From DATBED01 sp036276195 (GTDB taxonomy: Bacteria > Patescibacteriota > Saccharimonadia > Saccharimonadales > UBA4665): 26,337 nucleotides of DNA. The DNA lies in NCBI GenBank assembly GCA_036276195.1, contig DATBED010000028.1, positions 1 through 26,337 of the forward strand, read 5' to 3'. The position numbers and the translations under genes are program-made. The notes under the pieces are model-generated. The model was given only the letters and a program-made list of their open reading frames with translations, ran no database searches and was not told the origin of the DNA. Shown here piece by piece: positions 13,694-20,322 of this stretch (the stretch's first letter is position 1; each line of letters opens with the position of its first letter).

Positions 13694-14444
13694 GCAACCC
13701 TTTCCCGGTCAGGTCTATAAAAACGTCTTCCAGATTGGCTTGCTCCACTTCTTGCTTCTTCGTGAAACCACGCTTTAAAAGTTGCTGGATAAGGTTGCGC
13801 GGCGTGTCGAGCTTGATGATCTGACCGTTATCCATAATCGCTACGCGGTCGCACAATACTTCGGCCTCTTCCATATAGTGGGTTGTCATAATAACGGTAA
13901 CTCCCTTGTCGCGTACCTGACTGACAAGCTTCCATAGGTTACGGCGAGCCTGCGGATCAAGGCCTGTGGTAGGCTCATCCATAAAGAAGACCTTAGGGCT
14001 GTGCACCAGGGCCGCGGCAATGCTTAGACGCTGCCTTTGGCCGCCAGACAGCTGCTCTACGAAGGAGTTGGCTTTGTCGCTAAGGTTAACATCATCTAGG
14101 AATTCCTTGGGGTTTACCCGTTCACCGTAGGCAGCGGCAAACATCTCAATAATTTCGGATATCTTCTGCTTATCTTGGAAGGCGGCGGTTTGCGGCTGTA
14201 CGCCAATAATTTGTTTAATGTCGTTGGGCCGGCTGGCCACGTCAATACCGTTAACTGTGACACTACCACCATCAATTGGCCGCAGCGTCTCGATCATTTC
14301 AAGAGTAGTAGTTTTGCCGGCGCCATTCGGCCCTAAGATGCCAAAAATCTCGCCCTGCTTGACTTCAAATGAAATACCGTCGACGGCCACTTTATCGTCA
14401 TAAACCTTCTTAAGATTTTTAACTTTTACGATTGCTTCCGCCAT
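13686..14444 (-). CDS. ABC transporter ATP-binding protein
   Basis: Cytoplasmic ATPase of the two-gene exporter, 252 aa. Walker A GPNGAGKTTT (about 38-47), Q loop GVQPQ, signature LSGGQRQRL, Walker B VFFMDEPTTGLDP and H loop TTHYMEEAE are all intact. A short C-terminal extension (ANLEDVFIDLTGKGLRD) is typical of DrrA/CcmA-type drug or lipid exporters. TATAAT lies 10 nt before the ATG, so the predicted leader is about 3 nt. The gene sits just downstream of a terminator belonging to the 64-aa gene. Translation is coupled to the permease. Confidence 0.95.
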   Translation of the reverse strand: MAEAIVKVKNLKKVYDDKVAVDGISFEVKQGEIFGILGPNGAGKTTTLEMIETLRPIDGGSVTVNGIDVASRPNDIKQIIGVQPQTAAFQDKQKISEIIEMFAAAYGERVNPKEFLDDVNLSDKANSFVEQLSGGQRQRLSIAAALVHSPKVFFMDEPTTGLDPQARRNLWKLVSQVRDKGVTVIMTTHYMEEAEVLCDRVAIMDNGQIIKLDTPRNLIQQLLKRGFTKKQEVEQANLEDVFIDLTGKGLRD

Positions 14445-14454
14445 TAGGGTTTTT

Positions 14455-14460
14455 ATTATA
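14455..14460 (-). promoter_or_regulatory. -10 box TATAAT of the ABC exporter operon
   Basis: Consensus -10 squeezed between the upstream terminator and the ATG (10 nt away). The -35 region overlaps the terminator hairpin. Confidence 0.5.
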
Positions 14461-14462
14461 GC

Positions 14463-14492
14463 AAAAGAGCCCTCATCTACGATGAAGGCTCT
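14463..14492 (-). terminator. Intrinsic terminator of the 64-aa gene
   Basis: AGAGCC (14466-14471) and GGCTCT (14487-14492) enclose TCATC-TAC-GATGA, giving an 11-bp stem with one C-A mismatch and a 3-nt loop. On the minus strand it is followed by TTTT. It separates the 64-aa gene from the ABC operon. Confidence 0.75.
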
Positions 14493-14527
14493 TAAAAAGG
14501 TGGCGCCCTCTGCGACGGGCGACAGCC

Positions 14528-14722
14528 TTACTTGCGCTTAACGGTCAGGAAACCGTTGCGTGGGTTTTCGTTAACTTCCATACCGCTAGGCAGATCGGTT
14601 GCCTCTGGGCGCTTGTCTTTGCTGAAGTAGTAGATAGTTTGCTTCTTGCCACCGCGAAGTGTGACTTCCTTAGAGTTTAAGTGATATGTGACACCCTTTG
14701 AATTAGTGTGCTCGTAGGCCAT
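14528..14722 (-). CDS. Small conserved-looking basic protein, 64 aa
   Basis: A soluble basic protein, beta-rich by appearance: TYHLNSKEVTLRGGKKQTIY, then YFSKDKRPEA, with a C-terminal NGFLTVKRK. It resembles small proteins I associate with Saccharibacteria, but no function is known to me. It has a very complete expression unit: promoter TTGACA-18-TATGTT (14761-14790), AGGGAG about 9 nt before the ATG, and its own intrinsic terminator (14463-14492). This suggests a highly expressed, stand-alone gene, possibly a nucleic-acid-associated or ribosome-associated protein. Confidence 0.8.
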   Translation of the reverse strand: MAYEHTNSKGVTYHLNSKEVTLRGGKKQTIYYFSKDKRPEATDLPSGMEVNENPRNGFLTVKRK

Positions 14723-14760
14723 GTGATGACTCCCTCTCTTACGGTTAGTAATGTACCCCT

Positions 14761-14790
14761 AACATACTCTGGTGCCTTTTTACTTGTCAA
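14761..14790 (-). promoter_or_regulatory. Strong promoter TTGACA-18-TATGTT of the 64-aa gene
   Basis: Consensus TTGACA (14785-14790) with TATGTT (14761-14766) on the minus strand; the spacer is 18 nt. Confidence 0.65.
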
Positions 14791-14838
14791 GAGCGAAGTG
14801 TAAAGGAAAAGTTTGTTAAAATCACAAGCATTTTACGG

Positions 14839-14867
14839 TTGCACGGCGCTACGGCTTGTATTACACT
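14839..14867 (+). promoter_or_regulatory. Promoter TTGCAC-17-TACACT of the anchored 209-aa protein
   Basis: TTGCAC (14839-14844) and TACACT (14862-14867) are 17 nt apart, with transcription expected near 14874. This lies inside the longest open frame and supports the later start at 14912. Confidence 0.55.
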
Positions 14868-14911
14868 GGTGCGGTAACCATAAAAGTAATAGAAAGATGG
14901 AGTGGGGAAAT

Positions 14912-15541
14912 ATGGATTTTAGTAATCGCAACGTCCAACCGCAACCAGCCGTTGCTCCAGGCGCTGTAGCTCCTGTAAATAGAAAAAGTCATAGCCGAGA
15001 TGACGGTAAGTGGGGGCGCATTGGTGTAGTTGTTGCCGCAGTTTGTGTATTCGTACTGCTGGCCGGCGCTATAGTCGTTTTAGCTTCCGGTAATAATGGC
15101 GATAACGAGGGCAAGTATGTTGATACAGGCAAGCTACAAGCTGTCTTCCTAAATACCGGCCAAGTTTACTTCGGTAATGTCAAGGCACTCAATAGCAAGT
15201 ACTTCGTGCTAACCAATATTTACTACTTGCAAACTTCTAGCGGTAGCTCTTCTAGCTCTACTACTACCGCCGCTAACAACGTTTCGTTAGTAAAGCTAGG
15301 TTGTGAATTGCACGAGCCATATGACCAAATGGTCATTAACCGTAGTCAGGTAACTTTCTGGGAAAATCTGCAAGATGGCGGCCAAGTCGCAACTGCAGTT
15401 AAGAAGTTCCAGCAGGCCAACCCACAGGGCCAGAAGTGTAGCGACCAGAGCTCTAGCGCTAGCACCACTAGTGGCAACAGCGCTCAAAGCGCCGGTAGCT
15501 CCAGCACTCCTGCCGCCTCTACGGGTACCACTAAGCCATAG
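14912..15541 (+). CDS. Membrane-anchored protein with external beta domain and Ser/Thr tail
   Basis: A 209-aa bitopic protein. It has a Pro/Ala-rich cytoplasmic start, a transmembrane helix at about 40-62 (IGVVVAAVCVFVLLAGAIVV), then an external domain with the repeated pattern 'LQAVFLNTGQVYFGNV...YFVLTNIYYLQ' and 'LVKLGCELHEPYDQMVINR', and a Ser/Thr/Ala-rich low-complexity tail. The domain resembles anchored proteins I associate with Saccharibacteria; no function is known to me. The ATG at 14912 has GGAG 9 nt upstream and lies about 40 nt after the promoter. The longer frame (to 14813) would cross that promoter and is rejected. It is convergent with the 202-aa membrane gene. Confidence 0.8.
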   Translation: MDFSNRNVQPQPAVAPGAVAPVNRKSHSRDDGKWGRIGVVVAAVCVFVLLAGAIVVLASGNNGDNEGKYVDTGKLQAVFLNTGQVYFGNVKALNSKYFVLTNIYYLQTSSGSSSSSTTTAANNVSLVKLGCELHEPYDQMVINRSQVTFWENLQDGGQVATAVKKFQQANPQGQKCSDQSSSASTTSGNSAQSAGSSSTPAASTGTTKP

Positions 15542-15547
15542 TCTCGG

Positions 15548-16156
15548 CTAGGCAACGTTACGCTTGAACCAACGCTTAGTCACGAAACTAGCCACAAACA
15601 ATAGGCCAAATAAGATGGTTGCCAGTAGGCTCCAGCCGGCCAAATCGGGTGACCAGCGAGGCGTGACAAACGAGAACTTATAAAGGGCATCGGGGATTTG
15701 TGACAGCTTAATAGTGCTGTGGCTTTCGACGTATTGCTCAATGCAGGGCACACGGTTATGACCGGAAAAGTCAACGGGGTCTTGCGCTTCGCAATAGGCC
15801 TGGGCCTGACTGTAAAGCTGCGAGTTGCTGGCCGCAATTTGATTTCCTTGGGCCTGCACCAAGCGCGCATAGGTGTACTTAAGTTGGATGGGCGGGTATA
15901 CAGAGCCTTGACCTGTTGTTAAGTTGGTGTTCATATGGCTGGTGACATAGGCTTCCAGATTTTTAAGAGGCGCTTGCACGTTGGTACCGGCTTGATCAGC
16001 GCCGTAAACGGCATCCCGCAATTTGATCATGTGTTCGTTGTTAGCCCGTAGTGCAAAAGTGCAGACAACTCCACTCACCACAAACAAAATTAAGAAGTAA
16101 ATCGGTTTGATTAGCCTAAGTTTGGTCCAAACATGGTGCAAGCGACGTTTATTCAT
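15548..16156 (-). CDS. Two-helix membrane protein, 202 aa
   Basis: No named family. One transmembrane helix near the N-terminus (about 17-36, IYFLILFVVSGVVCTFAL) and one near the C-terminus (about 173-193, LLATILFGLLFVASFV) enclose an external helical domain of about 135 residues with two cysteines (YCEAQDP, PCIEQY). Basic residues flank both helices on the presumed cytoplasmic side. The start lies only 29 nt from the divergent MurC-like gene, so the two share a compact bidirectional promoter region with no ribosome sites. It ends 6 nt from the convergent anchored protein gene. Confidence 0.7.
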   Translation of the reverse strand: MNKRRLHHVWTKLRLIKPIYFLILFVVSGVVCTFALRANNEHMIKLRDAVYGADQAGTNVQAPLKNLEAYVTSHMNTNLTTGQGSVYPPIQLKYTYARLVQAQGNQIAASNSQLYSQAQAYCEAQDPVDFSGHNRVPCIEQYVESHSTIKLSQIPDALYKFSFVTPRWSPDLAGWSLLATILFGLLFVASFVTKRWFKRNVA

Positions 16157-16185
16157 GACTTCTCGATATAGTGTAACCTATAAGC

Positions 16186-17478
16186 ATGCATGTTTACTTC
16201 TCCGGCATCGGCGGCGCGGGCATGGCACCTTTGGCCATAATTGCCCATCAAGCCGGTTATGATGTTTCAGGATCCGACAAGCAAGCTTCACAGTATTTGG
16301 AGTACCTAAAGCAGCACAGCGTAACCAATATTCATGTTGGCCAGTCACGAGAGGCCATTGCGGCCGTGCACGATCGCCAGCCGATCGATTGGTTCGTCTA
16401 CACCGCCGCTGTAGCCATAGAAAACCCCGACGCGCCGGAGCTGGTCTTTTGCCGAGAGCAAGGCATTAAAATCAGCAAGCGCGACGAGCTGCTAAATCAA
16501 ATCCTAGCCGACAAAAACCTTAAAATGGTCGCTGTCGCCGGCACGCACGGCAAAACCACTACTACGGCCATGGTGACCTATCTGTTCAAACGCTTAGGCG
16601 AGCCAGTGAGCTATCTATTGCCAGCCAAAACCAATTTTGCCGAGATGGGCGAATATGACCCTGCCAGTCAGTACTTCGTTTACGAGGCCGATGAGTTTGA
16701 CCGCAACTTTCTAGCCTTTGAGCCGGCCATTAGCTTAATCACTGGCGTATCGTGGGACCATCACGAAATCTTCCCTACCCGCGAAGATTACCAAGCGGCC
16801 TTTATGGAGTTTATTGCGCAATCCGGCTACGGCTACATCTGGCAAGACGACGCCGACTACCTAGGCCTGTCTGAACCTGAATCAACTCTAAACATCATCG
16901 ATCCGGCCGACCCCCTTATTCAAACCGTTTCCCTACAGGGCAAATATAACCGCCTCGATGCCTGGCTAGCCATCAATGCCGTCAGCCAAGCCCTCGATAA
17001 AATTCCTCAAGATTTAATAAAACTCATGAATGACTTCCCCGGCCTCTCCCGGCGGATGGAACAAATCATTCCCAACCTTTACAGCGACTACGCTCACACA
17101 CCAGAGAAAATCCGTGGCGCCATGAGCGTGGCGCTGGAAATGGCCGTTGGCCAAAAGCTAATTGTTGTCTACGAACCGCTAACCAACCGGCGTCAACACT
17201 ACATGCTCGATGAGTACCGCGACTGCTTCGCTGGTGCCGCCAAGGTCTACTGGCTGCCCAGCTACTTGGCCCGCGAAGACCCCAGGCAGCGCGTCATCCC
17301 GCCCGAAGAGTTAATCTCGCACTTAGACGACCCAGCCATCGCCGAACCGGCCGAACGCGGGCGACAGCTTAAGCGAACTATCCAAAAACATTTAGATGGC
17401 GGCGACATGGTGGTCGGCCTGGCCGGCGGGGGTGGCGGCTCTCTCGACGACTGGCTCCGCGCCGAGTTCGACCACTGA
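16186..17478 (+). CDS. murC: UDP-N-acetylmuramate--L-alanine ligase-like Mur ligase (MurC/Mpl type)
   Basis: Cytoplasmic ATP-dependent Mur ligase, 430 aa, adding the first amino acid to UDP-MurNAc in peptidoglycan synthesis (MurC) or re-attaching peptides (Mpl). The N-terminal UDP-binding domain opens HVYFSGIGGAGMAPLA with the SGSD motif; the ATPase P-loop is AGTHGKTTTT (about 118-127). The central-domain motifs YEADEFDRNFL and SWDHHEIFP follow, then the C-terminal ligase domain with YSDYAHTPEKI. The length is slightly below typical MurC. The C-terminal GLAGGGGGSLDDWLR matches the end of the family. No Shine-Dalgarno; TATAGT lies 13 nt before the ATG. MurC is favoured over Mpl by context in a small genome, but this is not proven. 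Confidence 0.85.
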   Translation: MHVYFSGIGGAGMAPLAIIAHQAGYDVSGSDKQASQYLEYLKQHSVTNIHVGQSREAIAAVHDRQPIDWFVYTAAVAIENPDAPELVFCREQGIKISKRDELLNQILADKNLKMVAVAGTHGKTTTTAMVTYLFKRLGEPVSYLLPAKTNFAEMGEYDPASQYFVYEADEFDRNFLAFEPAISLITGVSWDHHEIFPTREDYQAAFMEFIAQSGYGYIWQDDADYLGLSEPESTLNIIDPADPLIQTVSLQGKYNRLDAWLAINAVSQALDKIPQDLIKLMNDFPGLSRRMEQIIPNLYSDYAHTPEKIRGAMSVALEMAVGQKLIVVYEPLTNRRQHYMLDEYRDCFAGAAKVYWLPSYLAREDPRQRVIPPEELISHLDDPAIAEPAERGRQLKRTIQKHLDGGDMVVGLAGGGGGSLDDWLRAEFDH

Positions 17479-17528
17479 AACTTATGACCCTAGGCCGAAG
17501 CCATACTAACCCCCAAAAACCGCTGTGC

Positions 17529-17624
17529 ATTTTATAGCATATTAGATATATTAGCCATCTGTAACTTTATAACAAATACGTTATAAGATAACACCTACGC
17601 TTTATGCGTTAAAAGCTATAAAAT
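17529..17624. repeat. Nested inverted-repeat structure between convergent genes
   Basis: A perfect 10-bp inverted repeat, ATTTTATAGC (17529-17538) and GCTATAAAAT (17615-17624), encloses two smaller hairpins: TTATAAC/GTTATAA (17567-17573 with 17580-17586) and ACGC/GCGT (17597-17600 with 17606-17609). It lies between murC and the NUDIX gene, which converge here. A direct pair CTGCCGG follows at 17635 and 17653. It could be a bidirectional terminator, a small RNA or a miniature repeat element. Confidence 0.45.
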
Positions 17625-17685
17625 CGACAGTGTTCTGCCGGTGTGTGGGCAACTGCCGGAAATAGCTTATTTTTGTGGCTTTCAA

Positions 17686-18126
17686 CTAGGTCCAGCCGTA
17701 CTCTATGTAAGGATTACCCTGCTTGATTTGGTCGAGCTTTAGGCGGGTGGTCGCAATTACGGAATCGGGTAGATTGTCTGGATCAAACCAAGCCAGGTCG
17801 CCGTGTTTGTCGGGTTCAGCGTTATAGGGTTCGCCTTCCCAGCCGGCCGCCTCGAAATAAATTCCGACTCTAGTACCTCCGCGATCGTCGACTTGGTGAA
17901 AAGTTAGCCTATGCTGCAACTGATCAGGCTCGAGATCAATACCTACTTCTTCTTTTATCTCGCGGCAGGCGGCTTGGCGAAAGTTTTCGCCTTCCTCGAC
18001 ATGGCCACTAGGCAAGCCGTGAAAGCCGTCCATCCAATCTGTGTTCTGCCTAAGCAAAAAGAGGACTTTTCCATCTTCACGCCGTAGAATAATGTTTACT
18101 ACCGGTATATTAGTCGTGCCTTTCAT
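17686..18126 (-). CDS. NUDIX hydrolase
   Basis: Nucleotide-diphosphate hydrolase, 146 aa. The NUDIX box is intact: G-HVEEG-E-NFRQAAC-REIKEEVGI matches GX5EX7REUXEEXGU at about 40-62. The context suggests a house-cleaning role on modified or non-canonical nucleotides. It is the third gene of a Sua5-MazG-NUDIX operon; its ATG (18124-18126) overlaps the MazG stop as ATGA. The frame runs 41 codons further upstream in a GC-rich stretch that is the MazG gene in another frame, so that extension is rejected. Confidence 0.9.
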   Translation of the reverse strand: MKGTTNIPVVNIILRREDGKVLFLLRQNTDWMDGFHGLPSGHVEEGENFRQAACREIKEEVGIDLEPDQLQHRLTFHQVDDRGGTRVGIYFEAAGWEGEPYNAEPDKHGDLAWFDPDNLPDSVIATTRLKLDQIKQGNPYIEYGWT

Positions 18127-18455
18127 CGGTTGTCGCCGGAGCCGCCAAGGGCGCCGCGGGCTTGGCGGCTCTGTAGCTTCTTCAGGTTGGCCAAAGCGAT
18201 GGCATCGAACGAGAAGCCCAGAGAGTGGGCGAAAACGGCCAGGTACCACAGTACATCGCCGATTTCCTTAGCCAGCTCTTTACGGTCTTCGTCGGTCAAA
18301 ATGCCGTTCTTGTCGCGGATGATCTTTTTGACCTTTTCGGCTACCTCGCCAGCTTCGCCATTTATGCCCAGCACCCAGTGCAGCGTATCCTTGAAGCTAT
18401 CTTCGCTGGAAATAACAGTGGTCAATGCCCGCTTTTGGTACTCGTCGAAGGTCAT
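18123..18455 (-). CDS. MazG-like nucleotide pyrophosphohydrolase
   Basis: All-alpha NTP pyrophosphohydrolase, 110 aa, single MazG-type domain. The metal-binding motifs are visible as GEAGEVAEKVKK (ExxE) at about 32-43 and KEIGDVLWYLA (ExxD) at about 63-73. Such small MazG proteins remove non-canonical dNTPs. It starts 2 nt after the Sua5 stop and overlaps the NUDIX gene by 4 nt, so the three are surely cotranslated. The C-terminal tail is Gly/Arg-rich and short. Confidence 0.9.
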   Translation of the reverse strand: MTFDEYQKRALTTVISSEDSFKDTLHWVLGINGEAGEVAEKVKKIIRDKNGILTDEDRKELAKEIGDVLWYLAVFAHSLGFSFDAIALANLKKLQSRQARGALGGSGDNR

Positions 18456-18457
18456 GC

Positions 18458-19030
18458 CTACATTGTACCAGCGTCGGGGATTTTGACGGCGCCCTCGCGC
18501 AGGACCTCTACGGCATCGTCGATAATTCTAATCAGCGTCGAGGGCTGCCGGTTGGATAAGTCGCCGCCATCGACGTAAAAGTCGACCTTGTCGCCAAAAT
18601 AAGCCCTGGCTTGCTCAATATTAACGGCCGTGGGTTCATCGGGCAAGTTGGCACTGCTGGTTATTAGAGCGCCGGCTTGTTCGAGAAGTTTTCGCAACTC
18701 TTTGTTGGCTGGGAGCCGTACAGCCAGGCTCATCTTGCCCTGGTGTAGATAGGCCATCGCCGGATCGCTCGCCGGAATAACCACGCTGACAGCACCGGGC
18801 CAATAACCTTCAACAGCCTTTAGGTAACGGTGCTTCAGCCCCAGCTCTTCCAGCTGCTCAAGGTTGGCCGCTATTAATGTACCTGGCTTATTTTCACGCC
18901 GTTTGAGCTTGTACAGCCGCGCAACCGCCGCTTTATCGGCCGCTCGTGCCACCACGCCATAAACCGTATCCGTCGGAATGACACCAATAGCACCCGGTTT
19001 CCGTAACTGACTAGTCGCATTATTAAACAT
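18458..19030 (-). CDS. L-threonylcarbamoyladenylate synthase (Sua5/YciO/YrdC family)
   Basis: Makes threonylcarbamoyl-AMP from threonine, bicarbonate and ATP for the t6A modification at position 37 of ANN-decoding tRNAs. 190 aa, a single YrdC domain without the Sua5 C-terminal domain. Motifs: IPTDTVYGVVA (about 18-28), KRRENKPGTL (K-R-KP, about 44-53), the SSAN motif (LITSSANLPDEP) and STLIRI near the end. First gene of the Sua5-MazG-NUDIX operon. A weak -10-like TAAACT lies 8 nt before the ATG and no Shine-Dalgarno is seen. Confidence 0.92.
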   Translation of the reverse strand: MFNNATSQLRKPGAIGVIPTDTVYGVVARAADKAAVARLYKLKRRENKPGTLIAANLEQLEELGLKHRYLKAVEGYWPGAVSVVIPASDPAMAYLHQGKMSLAVRLPANKELRKLLEQAGALITSSANLPDEPTAVNIEQARAYFGDKVDFYVDGGDLSNRQPSTLIRIIDDAVEVLREGAVKIPDAGTM

Positions 19031-19049
19031 AATTAGCCAGTTTACTATG

Positions 19050-19364
19050 TTAGCGGGTTTTGAGGTAGGCGATGGTGGCTAGGGCGGCCAGGCCGAGCAC
19101 GATTATAACGGTTCCGACTATAGCTGCGGTTACCCCGGGCTGCTTGGGGGGTTTGACGGCTTCGGTCTTATCGGTTTTAGCGGCTTTGGCGGCCGGCTTT
19201 TTGTCTCGTTTAGAGGGTTCGGGTGGCGGCTGATCCTTTGGTGTTTCTGCTCGGGAGGCTGGATCCGCGTCGGGCGGAGGTGTGGCTAACGGTTCGGGCG
19301 AAATGTCGGGCGGAGGCGTAACGTCCATAACCGGCGGCTGTGACTGGGTTGATTCTGGATCCAT
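19050..19364 (-). CDS. Proline-rich protein with C-terminal membrane anchor
   Basis: A 104-aa protein with a low-complexity N-terminus rich in Pro, Asp and Ala (MDPESTQSQPPVMDVTPPPD), a Lys/Pro-rich middle, and one C-terminal transmembrane helix (about 78-100, AAIVGTVIIVLGLAALATIA) ending in KTR. This is tail-anchor topology. The ATG at 19362-19364 is chosen because TACAAT lies 7 nt upstream (leaderless geometry) and the composition changes there; the frame is open 14 codons further. It lies between sua5 and the divergent LssY_C gene. Function unknown. Confidence 0.65.
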   Translation of the reverse strand: MDPESTQSQPPVMDVTPPPDISPEPLATPPPDADPASRAETPKDQPPPEPSKRDKKPAAKAAKTDKTEAVKPPKQPGVTAAIVGTVIIVLGLAALATIAYLKTR

Positions 19365-19371
19365 AACCCAA

Positions 19372-19377
19372 ATTGTA
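19372..19377 (-). promoter_or_regulatory. -10 box TACAAT, 7 nt before the ATG of the Pro-rich protein
   Basis: Good -10 with leaderless spacing; the -35 (GTTACC at 17 nt) is weak. A divergent -10 (TATGAT, 19411-19416) for the neighbouring gene lies about 35 nt away. Confidence 0.45.
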
Positions 19378-19428
19378 GCATAAGCGGTTAGATTGGTAAC
19401 TGCCACAATGTATGATAGAAGGTAACCG

Positions 19429-20322
19429 ATGATTCAATACTTGTGGTTACTGGCAAAACGTTTGGCCGTGCTTTTGCCCGGCGCCGTGGTGGCCTACTTT
19501 TCGGTACGCGCCGTTTTCCCTTTTGTGGACCACAAATTAAGGCTGGGTGATGCTTTTTCCATATTTCTGACCTATGTAATTGCAGCGTACTTGTTAATAC
19601 CGGCTTTAATTCGAGCTATAAGAATTTTGTGGCCGCCGTCGCACTTGCCCCTCTACTGCGTTACACCAGATGGTTTTGCTTCTGATCCGCTCAACATCGG
19701 GATTATGGCCACTCGGCGCGAACTAATCAACGCCATGGAAAAGGCCGGCTGGCACGTGGCCGACCCGCACCGAGGGCATTATCTGATTCGCAGCATATTG
19801 AGCACGGTTTATGGCTGGTCATACCCGAATTCGCCGGTCAGCAGTCTTTACTTATTTGGACGCCGGCAAGACATCGCTTTTGAAATACCCATAGAAAGCG
19901 AAGTGGGCAGCCGCCATCATGTGCGGTTTTGGGCGACGACTTTTAAAGATAACCGGCGGCTGACGGTGCGCAGTATTCATTGGCATCATCGCAAGGGACA
20001 TATCCAAACCGCCGATAACTTGCTGTGGGTCGGCGCTGCCTCGCGCGATGTGGGTATAAATTTTATCCGTCACAACTTGCAGATAACGCACATGGTCGAC
20101 CCCGACACAAACGCGGAGCGCGAGCTCATTGTTGGTCATCTGCGTGACCATAGGCTCGTCAACAAGGTTGAAACGATTACGCTCGGCAATCCCTACCGCT
20201 TGATCAACCGCGTTTGGCAAGGCTCTTTGCACACCGACGGTAAGATGACTATAGTGCACCTTAAACCCGAGAAGTCATTCGGCCAGTCTAAAGGCCGCCG
20301 TAGCCGTAGCCATAACCGTTAA
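19429..20322 (+). CDS. Membrane protein with LssY C-terminal-like domain
   Basis: A 297-aa protein with two N-terminal transmembrane helices (about 10-30 and 42-64). A soluble domain follows with the LssY_C pattern: MATRRELINAMEKAGW, then DIAFEIPIE, FWATTF, LWVGAASRDVGI and THMVDPDTNAERE. LssY_C domains occur alone or fused to PAP2/DedA-like proteins, and their role is poorly defined. TATGAT lies 12 nt before the ATG with TTAGAT 17 nt further up, predicting a 5-nt leader. The 3' end overlaps the convergent propeller-protein gene by 35 nt. Confidence 0.8.
   Translation: MIQYLWLLAKRLAVLLPGAVVAYFSVRAVFPFVDHKLRLGDAFSIFLTYVIAAYLLIPALIRAIRILWPPSHLPLYCVTPDGFASDPLNIGIMATRRELINAMEKAGWHVADPHRGHYLIRSILSTVYGWSYPNSPVSSLYLFGRRQDIAFEIPIESEVGSRHHVRFWATTFKDNRRLTVRSIHWHHRKGHIQTADNLLWVGAASRDVGINFIRHNLQITHMVDPDTNAERELIVGHLRDHRLVNKVETITLGNPYRLINRVWQGSLHTDGKMTIVHLKPEKSFGQSKGRRSRSHNR

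Noticed and set aside
18127..18249. N-terminal extension of the NUDIX protein
   Set aside because: It lies entirely over the MazG gene in another frame, is Arg/Pro-rich, and the ATGA overlap gives a better start.
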